A stretch of 64,000 nucleotides of DNA from assembly GCA_038030265.1 (NCBI GenBank), contig CM075937.1, forward strand, positions 40,714,198 through 40,778,197. Direction: 5' to 3'. This document shows, piece after piece, positions 23,750 to 34,769 of the stretch; position 1 is the first letter of the stretch, and each line of letters starts with the position of its first letter. Below the pieces are notes generated by a model that worked only from the letters and a program-made list of their open reading frames with translations, made no database searches and was not told where the DNA came from. This DNA is from Corythucha ciliata. Taxonomy: Eukaryota; Arthropoda; Insecta; Hemiptera; Tingidae. Position numbers and translations under genes: made by a program.

Positions 23750-24830
23750 TTTCTTCAAGTCCTTAAGCGAGAAAAAATTGAGAAGGCGCTGTAATTTGCC
23801 GATCTCGCAGTAAGAACACTAACATTCGTGGCTAAAACTGCGAAAAAGCGCTCATTCGTAGTTTCTTGATGCAACTTTCAGACCATAATTTAGTAAAAAT
23901 TCGCTGATTCCCTGTATATAGGGGCAATTGTACGGCAAAAATGTACTGTTTTTTGAGCGAAGCCCGCGGCTAAAATTAGGAAAATGCGCTTCCTACATTG
24001 TAAAAAAATCGCGGCTAAAATTGAGAAAAATCGCTCAATTCATTGATGAAATTGAGAAAAAGCGCTAATTGGTGGCTAAAATTTAGAAAACACCAATTCG
24101 TAGCTAATCGATACCTAAAATTGGAAAAAAAATCACAAAAAACACGCTAACTCACTAATTAGCGCGGATAAAATTACGAAAAACTCTAAATTTCTGCTCA
24201 AATTGAGAAAAAGTGCTGATTCACAGCTAGAAACTGAGGAAAACGCCACATTGTGGCTAAAATTGAGAAAAATAGCTAGGTAATTTTCAGTTCAAATTGA
24301 GAAAATTTGCTAATTCCCTGCTAAAATGGATAAAAGGGGCTAATTCGTGGCTAAAAAAGAGTAAAATTTCAGTTTGTGTTTAAAATTGAAAATACGCCCA
24401 TTTTCGGTTTGTGAAGGCAACTTATTTCAGGCTAAAAGTGAGAAAATCGATATTCCAAAGCTAAAAATGAAAAATAATTGTTAATGCGGGGATAAAATGT
24501 GAAAGCCCCGACTAAGTTACGGCTAATTTTGGACAAATCACAAATTAGCGTGGCTAAATTTAGGGAAAACGCTAATTTCCCGCTCGAATTTAAATAAAGT
24601 ACTAATAACAAACGATCTCGCCCTTTTAAAAGAGGCCCATTCATGACTAAAATTGAGAAAAATTGCTAATTTACGGAATAAAAACTCTATTTTGCGGCTA
24701 AAATTGAGAAAAGCATTGGTTCGCGTGTATAAAATACAGAAAATTTTCAATTGGCATCTAAAATCATGGGTTCTGAAACAATTTTGTGGTTATAAAATTG
24801 AGAAACAGCGCAAATTATTGGCTTTAGGCG
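23750..24830. repeat. Array A, reverse orientation
   Basis: About 1.1 kb of degenerate 28-36-bp units read GGCTAAAATTGAGAAAAAG, then CGCTAATTCG. This is the reverse complement of the unit at 13621-13930 and 51430-52765. At least 25 units can be followed. The small open frames here are repeat by-products. Confidence 0.85.
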
Positions 24831-24834
24831 AAAA

Positions 24835-25445
24835 AACAAATCAAGCTTTGATCTATAGGGGTGGGCAGCTTCACGTGAGAACAATTCAGATGCATTCCAA
24901 TGCCAACTTTATGCTTATTAAAATAATTAAATAGTTTTTTTAGTGGGTCAAATATTACGTGAAATGGATCATTTCAATGAGGTAACCCCATGAAGTTTGG
25001 AACAATTCGCGGTTAAAATAGAGAAAGTCGACGAAGTTCGGGTCAGAAAGGAGTGGTAAGCCCACGCCTACTGTCCATCGTGTTTGAAAGAGGGCTGCGC
25101 ACGTTTTAAGATGGCTAGCCCCCCTCCCAGCCACGCGTACCCCTTGTCACCAGGTCGGCAATGGACCAATTTTGGACAGAGTGGATTTTGGGCTTTATGA
25201 AGAACCTGAACCCGCGGTTTCTATCACGGAGCATCTGCGGCAACTCTGGGCCGGTTGACGAGCTGTGAAATGTGCAGAATCTATGGTACTCAGGGGGGAG
25301 GGGGGCGCTTTGCACTTTTTAGGTCACGTGGATTCTCGACTGTGGCCCGCTCTTGAAAAAATTAAAACCCACAGTTCAGGGGTGCCCCATTTGAAGTAAT
25401 GCCCGGGGCGGGCCGCCCCCATATACGCTACGCCACTGCCTCAAC
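24835..25445. other. Unassigned DNA, GC-richer toward its end
   Basis: No gene is recognised. The 25100-25440 part is C/G-rich, with CCCCCTCCC and GGGGGGAGGGG tracts. Confidence 0.35.
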
Positions 25446-25449
25446 TCAG

Positions 25450-26065
25450 ACTACAGCATGACGATTACCCACGAATTATAAATTTTTGTATCGTATGTCT
25501 TGAAAAATTTAATTTTCTGGTAGAATTTCTTGCAAAAATTAAATTTTCTGGTCTCAATTTCAACAAAATTGCCAGTTACGGGTCTTAATTTCGGGAAAAT
25601 TGCACAGTTTTGGAGCTGAATACCCGTGAAATTGCTGTTTTTTGTGAGATCGTACCGGGGGCTATAGCCGGCCACGACGGACCGCGTCGTAGGCTGACGA
25701 GGCTCCATAAATGCCGCAACAAAATTGGAATATTTTTGAGGCAAATATCCTGGTAAAGGTAATTGGATGTTTTCAGACACCATTTTTGTGAAATCGCCAA
25801 CTTCAGGTCCTAGTTTCAGCGAACTTGCAAGTTTGAGGGCCAATTTTGTTTAGAGGTCGCAGAACCTAGGCTAGCCGGTCCCGACTGCAACATTTTAGCA
25901 AAATCACAGCTAAGTGATTGAGAAATTTCAACAAATTTTCCAGCTAAATACCCGCAACAACGTTGACTTTCAAGTCTTAATTTCTGTGAAAATGTAGGTT
26001 TTTGGGCTTAACTAGAACAAATCAGGTACTCCCATCAAGTCCAACAAAATCACAAATTCACATCG
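25450..26065. repeat. Array D, reverse orientation
   Basis: Units based on AAATTGCCAGTTACGGGTCTTAATTTC and AAATTGCACAGTTTTGG-like segments (read in shorter pieces) resemble the reverse complement of array D. A GC block with CTATAGCCGGCC lies near 25662-25675, like the GC linkers in the other D arrays. Confidence 0.55.
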
Positions 26066-26069
26066 CACA

Positions 26070-29000
26070 CCAAGCTGTCTAACGTTCGACTTTATAGAGC
26101 GGGCCAACGAGAACCGCCAGCGCGTGGGCGCTTTTCCTTGGACTTTAGGGCTGTCGTTAGCGAGCCAAAAAAATGATTATTGTACCTCAAAAATTGAGTA
26201 TTTGCCTGATGTATAATAACAAAATAGTAAAATAAAAAAAATATAGAAAATTTCATCACGAGCTGGGTACCATATTTTCCCTGCCATAGAAGCAGATTTA
26301 ACAAAACGAAATTCGATAGCTTGAGGCCCGAATTTCCAGATTTCTCGGTGGAATGGACAGAGTGGTTCGATTTTTCCTGCCGTGCATACTTGTTTTTATC
26401 GCTCTTCGATTGGTTGATTTTGCCTCAAAACTGTGCACTATTCAGTTCATTTCCTGATAATTTTGACCACGGAACTTCAACGATTCTCCGAGTGTCACTC
26501 GCAAGAGAAAATCGAATAAAACTGACCAATCTGAAAAATCAAAATCACGGAAATGTTGCGTCCGGAACAACAGATACTAAATGTTTCCCCCATCTATCAA
26601 ACACGAGCACCCTCCTCAGTCATTTCCCGAACCCTCCTTATAACGGTGAACACTTTTTCCCCTCCATTCCAAAACAACCAACAGGACATTTTTTTTAAAT
26701 AAAAAATTCTGTCCTCTGTTTCTCTCATTGCTATCAATCTTGGTTATTTTGATGACACATCAATCACACGTCACCGCGCGTATCGTAATTTTCTTCGGAC
26801 TCTCTCAGCGCTCGACATTTTCTTTTTATCCATTCTCCGTTTATTGAGAGTTAGGAAGCTTCCGCTGGAAAGGCGAGTGTGAAAAAACCAAAAGAAGAGA
26901 AGAAGAAGAAGAAGAGGAGGAGAGAGAGAGAAAAAAATGTTGACAAGAGTGGAAATAAGGGATGCGAAAGAAAAAATTGACCTCCCGATCATAATTTATC
27001 ACGCTGAGTGATGACCGACCGTGCAGTATATTTCTATTGAAACACGGAAGAAGCTTATTTTCCGCACGTTCCCATCAGATAATATTACACGAAAAAAAGC
27101 CCCCCCCCCCAAGTATTTTTCCATCACGTCGAACTAAATTTTTCTTTGTTTACCCTCACCATGTAAACCACCCTTTTCTCGCCCTGTTTTTCTAATCATT
27201 TTATTATTCATTGATATTGAAAGTGACGGCGGAATAAATTGCTTTAAATTATGCGCCTCTCTGATTTTATGTGGCTTACTCATTGACATTCTCTTCGTGG
27301 AATTCTCCATCTCGAGCTATTGTCAATTTATAATGAATATTAGAACGCTGGAGCCCTTTCTCTATTCTCTTTGTTATGCATTCGTGGAAGTGCCATTCAT
27401 TTTCGTGGCGATGCCAAAAGGAAGAACCATGACCCTGTGTGCTAACGTCAACTATAGTAAGTTGAGTTCCACTTTATGAACTCTTATGAGAGTAGCCCCT
27501 GAAACGGACTGTCCAACTGGATTGTCAGGAGCAGGGGACATTTAGATCAGAAACCTCCAAATTCACACATTTCATTTTCTATAGGCAATAAATGTGATGA
27601 TCAAAGCATTCAGCAGCGCCGTGTAATTCCCTTTTAATTGCTCCCCCAATCGGTGGCACGATAAGGGTGTTGACTACACAGCTGGATTGGTATTAAGCTT
27701 TCTCTGAGTTTTTTTTTTCTATTATTTCACCAGTCCCCCAGTTGTAAAGCCCTCGCCCAGCCATCCAGCCATTTCGTTAAAGAAGCGAAGGGTCGAGTCA
27801 GTTTATTCTGCTCGAAAGACCCGTAAAAAAAAAAAAAAGGGCTTACCAGGCCCTGCGTGTGAATAGCAAGCTGAACGGTTGGAGAGGGTAGGCGGTTGTA
27901 TATAGTAAAGCCAACCCCCAGGTTTTTGACAGATTGATCACCCCAGGATTTTGAAAACGAGAGTGTTCGTTCCAACGTGATGGTTTGGTGGTCCGGGGGA
28001 GGGGGAGGTTACATTTCACAGCCAGGGGTTATACCAGAGCCAATTAAGAGGGAAGTTTAGTGGGGCAGTGTGGAAGGGAGCGATGCTCATTTATCCAGTT
28101 TCCAGGCTCACGGAATTTTTCTCCAACCAGTACCCGCCCCTTCAACATTCATCTTCTCGTTTTTTCGGTCAATAAAATGCATTTTCAGTGTTATATGCCG
28201 TATAAGTGAGCAACATCAATCTCGCGTGTTGTGCGGTTGATGGTAAATTAGTTAACATTGATCGGATATTATTATTTTGATTAAAAAAGCTATAAATTAC
28301 GTTGGAAACTTCGGAGGAACATGCGGGGTGGAGGCTAATTATGCTGTCAATAAAAGTGCTTTGCTTTATTGGCCTTTCAAAACACACTACTCCTTCCAAC
28401 GTTATTTCAAATTTTAGTTAGAAACATGTTTTTGAAAGTATCGAAAGAAAAACAAAACAAAAAAAGCATTATGCCGGGACTTATACTACAAAAACAGACA
28501 TTTCCTCCTACCAACCACTTACTATTTTCATCTATAAAGTGTACCTCCGGCCTCCAACCTACTGCCGGCGTGTTACCATTGAAAAGGTAAACAATAGAGA
28601 ATGGGGCGAGCAACTTTACTCAATTTTTCCTGCCCGTCCTTCTATATTCCAACCCACCGTTGAGTCCCTCCTATCAATCTCAGACGTTTTTTGATACTTT
28701 CTACCCTTATTGACTGCTTTCATGGGAGTTTTTTTATTTTATTTTTCTTCATATAACATATTGTTGTTCGCTCTTACCGAATAATTTAGCCAGAGGAAAA
28801 CTGTTAGGCCTGAAAAAAAGTAATTTAATCCTCGGCGTATCACTTTTCAGTTTATTCAGATCAGACTTGGGTCAGTTTTCGTCATTCGAAACTCATTACT
28901 TGGCTTCCATAACCTGACAGTAACACCGACGCAAAAATCGAACTCGTCTCATTGTCGGCAAACCTCCAAACGTCTGCCCTTAAAGAGCGTGAGATTATCG

Positions 29001-29600
29001 CCTCGGGGCACTTTCACAACACAGTGAGGAATGAAATTACGCCACCTCTTGTATTTATTGAGGACGCCCCTCCGTCGAAACTTCCAATCCTGCAAGATCG
29101 GGGAATCAATTTGTTTGAATTCCGTATCGTCATTTTATTGTTCCTCAGGGGTATTATCCCCTTTGAACGAGTAAAATGGAGATGTTTGTCATGCGGGTGG
29201 TTGCCTACTTCACACACGGTCGTGACGGTCAGGGCCTAACTTGTGTCTAACAATTAAACACAGTACGTACGGTAGATAATTATATTATGCATATATAAAT
29301 TACTCGATGTTTTGACTTAATTAGTTACTTGTTAATTAGTTAATTAATAGCTATGGTATTGAAATGAAGGGAAACTTCACTTATTTTTTTAAGCCAAGAG
29401 ATGAAAGTATCTTCTCGGAGGGAAACGTGGAGGAAGAAATTGCATTGAGATGCCCAAAACTTCTTTCAAGTGAGTCAAAAATATCCCGGCTGGGCGGGGC
29501 CTATTTATACACCACCTCAATGCTATATGGTCGATGGAGGGTAAAATTGCTGGAGGGAGGGATAAAAGTTGAATTTTGCCACACTCAAATATTTATTTCA
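26070..29600. other. Unassigned DNA
   Basis: No host exon, RNA or mobile element could be supported in this 3.5 kb. Simple tracts include a GAAGAA/GAGA-rich run near 26893-26937, a C11 run at 27100-27110 and an A run near 27825-27838. Open frames are short and overlapping. Confidence 0.4.
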
Positions 29601-29738
29601 GCTGATTTTTCATAACGAGAAGCGGAATATTTCCGCGTTCGCGTCAATTGTGAATCAATCAACTTTACTTTTCCCTACCCGGTCCCGAAACGGAAAGCTT
29701 CCCGTTCCGTTCCCGTCAATTGTGAGCCGGCCTTAAAG

Positions 29739-29881
29739 CCGCCTTCACATGCAACCATGCAAGCTTTAAAAAGCTTAGCTGTGGGCTTCAACCAATCAGA
29801 GTGCTCCGCGCCGTGTACTCGGAGCGCTCTGATTGGTTTAAGCCCTCAGCTCAGCTTTTTAAAGCTTGCATGTGAAGGCGG
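29739..29881. mobile_element. 143-bp foldback element (MITE-like)
   Basis: The right arm (29820-29881, 62 nt) pairs with the left arm (29739-29808, 70 nt) with few mismatches. Both ends carry CCGCCTTCACATGCAA, AAGCTTTAAAAAGCT and CAATCAGAG in mirror order. The extra 8 nt in the left arm are a small duplication round CATGCAA. The loop is only about 11 nt. The right flank reads GTAA and the left flank TTAAAG. A TAA-type target site is possible but not clean. Confidence 0.85.
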
Positions 29882-29922
29882 GTAACCGTTAACCCACGCC
29901 TGCGCTTACGGGTTACGCGTTT

Positions 29923-30063
29923 GCGGGTTTGTAATCGAAAAGTGAAGCACGTGTGAGGCGGGATGAGAATGAATTTCACAGCCATGAGTGCATTTATTTT
30001 ATAGCTGTCAAAGTCAATCTCATCTCGTCCCACGTGTGTTTCACTTTTCTGTTGCAAACCGCC
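29923..30063. mobile_element. 141-bp foldback element (MITE-like)
   Basis: Two 60-nt arms (29923-29982 and 30004-30063) surround a 21-nt spacer. Shared mirror landmarks are GGTTTG, GAAAAGTGAA, CACGTG and GATGAGA. Arm identity is moderate (about three quarters by eye), so it is older than the neighbour at 29739. No target duplication is clear. Confidence 0.7.
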
Positions 30064-30197
30064 CCAGTATGGAGATGTGTTTTATGAATTCATTTTAATC
30101 AATTCAGTACATCTTACATAAATTAAGTACATTTTAGCTCCACTCTTAATTGCAATTAACAACCGGTTACGCTTATGGTGACGTCACACAACCGTAA

Positions 30198-30334
30198 GGC
30201 CCCGCTCACAAGCCATATGCTATGCGTCTGTGTAGTCTATGCAACCTATCAAAATGCTTCATTTTTCGAAGGAATAAATTTGTTTGGTTGCATAGACTCC
30301 ACAGACGCATAGCACAGAGCTTGTGAACGGGGTC
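30198..30334. mobile_element. 137-bp foldback element (MITE-like)
   Basis: Two equal 49-nt arms (30198-30246 and 30286-30334) surround a 39-nt AT-rich spacer. The left arm starts GGCCCCGCTCACAAGC and the right arm ends GCTTGTGAACGGGGTC. Both contain GCTATGCGTCTGTG and GTCTATGCAACC. The GGC start resembles Harbinger-type ends, but the flanks (TAA on the left, AAC on the right) do not match. Confidence 0.82.
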
Positions 30335-30339
30335 AACGT

Positions 30340-31315
30340 TAAGTTAGAAGGTTATGCGATAACACCTTAATTTTATATAACGAAAGACATTCTGATGAAA
30401 GCAGTAATATTTTTTTTTCTCGAAAAAGTCATCAATAGTGACGTCAATCCATCGTAAAATCGCACCGAATAAAAGTAGGAACACGTAAATTAAAACTGAC
30501 GAGTCAAAATTACATTAAAATTGTTAATCGGATGGCTGTAATATATTGGGAAGTGAATGACAGGGACGGGCAAAGGGTGGAGAAACGGGAAAGGACATCC
30601 TTGGTGACAGACGGTGAGAAATCAAATTGAGGAAGACGTCTCTTAAGCTTTTTTTTCTTCTGCGAACCTTCCCCTTGCCGCTAGAAACCCTTTATACGAT
30701 AAGGTTAATTTGAAAATAAATGAGATTTTTTTTAGTCCGGGATTTAAAGGAGGGTTGAAGGGTAAATAGGGGTGAAAAAAGGGAGGTTAATCGTTCATAA
30801 CATTTCAAGGAAGAGAAGAAGAGGCGGAAGACAAAAATCTCATTTTATATTCACCAAGAGTACCATCTCTGCATTGATTTTATTTTCGAAGTTAAATCGT
30901 ATCAAAGAAAAATTCGTCCTGACTGAACCCCCCTGAGGATCCTGCTTGAATTCCTTATTTTCACTCATCCCGAATAAAAGTACATACCGGATTTGGGTCA
31001 GAATGACGCTCGCAGGAGTCTGTTTTTACATAGCGTTAGCCCGTAAGGGGTGACACAAGGACGCTGCCATGCACAACTAACACAAATAAAGTGCCCGTGT
31101 CTACAGATTATTTGACCAACAAATATTTATTTTTGTATACCCCTCGGCCACTTATCAGACTCGTCGGAAACTTTATTTATTAGGAAAAATATTCGTGTTT
31201 ACCGCAACTGCGGTGGGGTTGTGAGGTTTAGGACAGAAACTCAACAATAGAATGCTAAAACAACAGTATCCCCACAGGAGTGTCAATGACGGAAAAACGA
31301 CCCATTCCATGCTCA
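30340..31315. other. Unassigned DNA
   Basis: No gene or repeat partner is recognised. There is a T run near 30410-30418 and otherwise ordinary AT-rich sequence. Confidence 0.4.
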
Positions 31316-31319
31316 TTTA

Positions 31320-31880
31320 TTCTGGGGATAAAATTACGATTTCTTAGCTGAGATCATGAATCGACAAAATGAATGTTTTGGAGGTCTAAAGATCCAGTTT
31401 TCATAACTAAAATCGAAATTGAAAGGTTAGAATGACAGTTTTCCGGCTAAGTAGGCAGTTTCCAGTGAAAGCTGTTGGGGCCGGCCGGCTAGCCTCAGAA
31501 GTCCCGGCGCCACACTAAAAGAAAAGAGCCTCCAAACTTGCAATTTCGCGGATATTTAATCCTAAAATTTTGCAATTTTTTGATAATACCTTAGACGTAC
31601 TTTTTGATACTGTCGTAGCCGCCTGCCCGGGTTCCGCGGCCACAAAAAAGTCCAGAAACTTGCAATCTTGCGAAAATAAAGACCAGAAACTTGCAGTTTC
31701 ACGGAAGTTAACACTAGAAACGAACAGTTTTGCGGATATTTAGACCAAATACTTGAAATTTCGCAGACTTTCAGCTCCGAATGAAGTAATTAATTCCGTA
31801 CGCCAGCCTTTGGGCACTGTCGTAATAGCCGGCTGCCCGGGTTCCGCAGACACAAAAATTGCCCCGAAACTATAGCAATA
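31320..31880. repeat. Array D with a GC-rich linker repeated twice
   Basis: AAACTTGCA(G/A)TTTC-type units are interrupted by two copies of a roughly 40-bp segment that contains CTGTCGTA, CTGCCCGGGTTCCGC and CACAAAAA. These lie near 31606-31650 and 31817-31856. With the AGCTCCG..TAATTAATTC linker before the second copy, this is a higher-order unit of about 210 bp. It is related to 13300-13470. Confidence 0.7.
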
Positions 31881-32139
31881 TCACGCGCACGCCTCGATGC
31901 ACAGTAACGGATGCAATACCCAGCGGGCCAGTGTTCGAATCAAGCCATTGCTTCGAGGGGGCGATCACGGCGGTGCGCGTATATTGTGACAAACTGCGCA
32001 TTGACCGAAACGCCCGCGTAGCAGGGGTGTGAAGTGCACAGCTGGATCAGATCAATCCCGGTATGGTGTAAAAAGCCGACTAAGGGCTTCAGGGACGGCG
32101 GGTTCGGTAAACCCGAGTTCGTACCCACAATCTGTCAGT

Positions 32140-32620
32140 TCAGACATTTTCAAAGCGTGATGGAGGCTCAATTTGACCAACTTTTACGCGAAAAATGGTT
32201 GGTTTTGCCAATTTTCAAGACATGTTTCACCATTTTAAGCATTACTCATCAAGCATTGCGTACTCCAGTTTAGCAATTTAAAGGCCGCATAGTGTCAGCT
32301 TTGCTAATTTTAGGGCGGAAATTGTCAATTTCAATTATTTCAGGACACGATTGCGATATTCAAGTCATTTGTGGGGGATGAGCTAAGTTCATTTGGAAGG
32401 TGCGATTCGTCAGTTTAGCTTATTTTTATTAAGTATTTAACCGATTTACAACGCCAGGTCCATCAAACCCGAATAGTCTGTTCGGCTACTTTTAGAGCAG
32501 GAATTACCAGTTTGGCAATTTTCAGAGTGGCAATATTGTCAGTTTCGCTATTTTTAACGCACAAACAGTCTGCTTAGTCATTTTCTAGGCGCGAATCGCC
32601 AGTTTTTGAACCGGCAGTTT
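32140..32620. repeat. Array B variant
   Basis: Units contain CAGTTT(C/G)GCTATTTTTA and GGGCG(C/G)AAATTGTC. They match the variant at 6415-6670. They are preceded (31880-32130) by about 250 bp of GC-richer sequence of unknown nature. Confidence 0.6.
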
Positions 32621-32629
32621 GTCTGTCTC

Positions 32630-33060
32630 CCACAAAAAGGCAATTTCGCTGAATCAAATACAGCATTTCGCGCTGTTCATTCATTCCCCAAATTTCACGG
32701 TGCTATTAGACACCCATTTCACTGGTGTTAATCATACAAAAAAAACACGAAATTTCACTGAACTGGCTGATTTGAGGCTCCTCTTATCCACCCCACCACA
32801 CACACCGCAAGATATCGCTTGATTTGCTCACTCAAACAGCCAATTTCGTAGTGTCAACCCAATCAAAAAATACAATTTCACGGGTATTGGTATTTAAAAC
32901 AAAAAAAAAACAAAAAAATAACAAAAAAAAAACAATCCGTGGTTTCACTTTTTGAAAATTCACAAATCGCTGATTCGAAACTTACGGAGTCCAATTTCGA
33001 GGGTTTTGGTAACTCAAGAGCTCTATAAGCAACACGACAGATTTGAATCTTGTAAAAATC
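32630..33060. repeat. Array C, forward orientation
   Basis: Repeated AATTTC(A/G)C(T/G)G motifs are spaced roughly 30-40 bp apart, with CTCA/ATTCA linkers and poly(A)-rich tracts near 32900-32932. Confidence 0.55.
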
Positions 33061-33870
33061 AAAACCAAAAAACCACACGCCAGTTTACTCAAATTTAGCA
33101 GCGGAACAGCTAAACTTGGGACTTTTAACAATTGTGAATCCGCGGAATGACCAAACTCGAGATTTCTCCCACTAATTTTGTCCATTGAACTTCAAAAATT
33201 GAGATTTTTTGAGAATTTAGCCAAAATCGCAAGTTTTTGTTCTAGATATTTATGCACAGAGCAGAAAGAAGAAGGTTATTTCATTCATTTTCGCTGCTCA
33301 AATTGCAAATCTTCTCATTTTTGTGCACGGAACTGCCGAAATCGAGATTTTCAGGATTACTGTCATTCGCGAAACTTTGAAACTCGCCCGATTTTTTTTA
33401 TCCGAGGAATAGCCAGGTGATCGATTTTTTTTTTTTTTTTTAATTTAAATTTTAATTTTACCACGAAAAGAAAAACCCACGCCCCCTCCTTCCCAAATCT
33501 TTTAACCGCAGAACAGCCGAAGTTAGTGGTTTCCTCAATTTTAATGCGTGCAACAGCCAAACTAGCCAAAAATTATTGTTTTTTTTTTTTTTTTTTTTAA
33601 CCGCAAAATGCTAAACTCACAGTTTACCTCATATTTCGCCCAAGCAGCCGTAATTCCGACTTTTAGAATTGTGGCCGCAAAAGGCTCCAATTCACGGCTT
33701 CTCTTGATTTCGTTTCTCTGAGCGCCCAAAACTGGGATTTAAAAAAATGCAATAAAATATGCGGCGATATAGCACGAGCTCCACTCGCGGATTTTCTCGT
33801 ATTTTATTTGGGGAACAGGCCAATTTTGGAGTGTTCTTGAGTTTTATCCACGAAATGGCAAGTCTCGCGG
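33061..33870. repeat. Array E (CCGCAGAACAGCCAAACT units)
   Basis: Units of about 35-60 bp read GCGGAACAGC(T/C)(A/G)AA(C/A)T, a short T-rich or GATTTTC piece and AATTTT. Two long T tracts (33426-33441 and 33579-33598) lie inside. The array has the same general build as A, C and D and may be an intermediate form. Confidence 0.5.
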
Positions 33871-34590
33871 ATTTTCTCTTCTTCCTCTTCTATAACGGCC
33901 CGAAACGTTACCATTTACATGTACCGTTTTCCATTTACATAAAATTTTGCCCAAGAGTTATTAATTTCCACCCGTCTTTTCCTTTAACAACTGCTATGGA
34001 GTAACATTTCATGCAAATGGAAAACGCTAATTGGTTTCTTCGATAGAAAAACAAGTGTTAGCAAAATTTGCCAAGGATCTCATTCTGACGGTCACACTCG
34101 CCGTGTCTCCAAGGCATTGAAGTATGTCCAATGACGGAAATGAAAGCAAATACCTGCGGGAAGGGGGGCAAAGGAAAGGACCCCGCCCCCCTCACGTACT
34201 CGCCATCAATCCGTTTCATTGAGATTGGAGTGGTTGGATCTCGTGTGGAAACAGAGCCCCCCCCCCCCAGGCATCTTTTGAAGGGAATTGAATCCCAGTA
34301 ACTAAATTTCTGATAAATAAAACGCACACTCTTTCCTTAGAACTTGAATTTTTCTCGCCTCATACTGACTGTCCAAACACATTTCCCTCGAGGAAAATGA
34401 CACGAATGCTCCCATCAAGGCCAATAAAAAAACACTTTCACGAGATTTCACGCCTTGTTTAATTCCAAAGGGAAGGGAAAGATTTCCAGCTTGTTGGCTC
34501 ATTTTAAAGAGCAATTATGCGGAGTTGGCTCTAATTCAATGTTCTATTATTCTAATGTTCAAAGTTCGATATTGAATTCCAATTTCTGTC
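33871..34590. other. Unassigned DNA
   Basis: No gene is recognised. A C12 run lies at 34257-34268. The frames overlapping it on the minus strand show glycine or proline runs and no motif. Confidence 0.4.
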
Positions 34591-34765
34591 GCGTATAAAT
34601 AGTGGTTTTCCTCAGTTTTTGCCTCGATTTAGAAATTTAGAATTATTGAGCTGTTTTTTCTTCTCAATTTCATAGCCGGGAATGAGCACGTTTTATTAAT
34701 TATGGCCGCAAATTAGCGTTTTTCTCAATTCTTACCTGCACATTAGTGATGATTTTTTGTTCGTC
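34591..34765. repeat. Array A, small block
   Basis: A few units with AATTAGCGTTTTTCTCAATT and CTCAATTTCATAGCCGGGAA are visible. Confidence 0.5.
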
Positions 34766-34769
34766 AACT

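Noticed and set aside
31880..32135. GC-richer stretch as a SINE or tRNA gene (GTGTTCGAATCA)
   Set aside because: Only a partial B-box resemblance, with no A box, stem pairing or second copy in the window.
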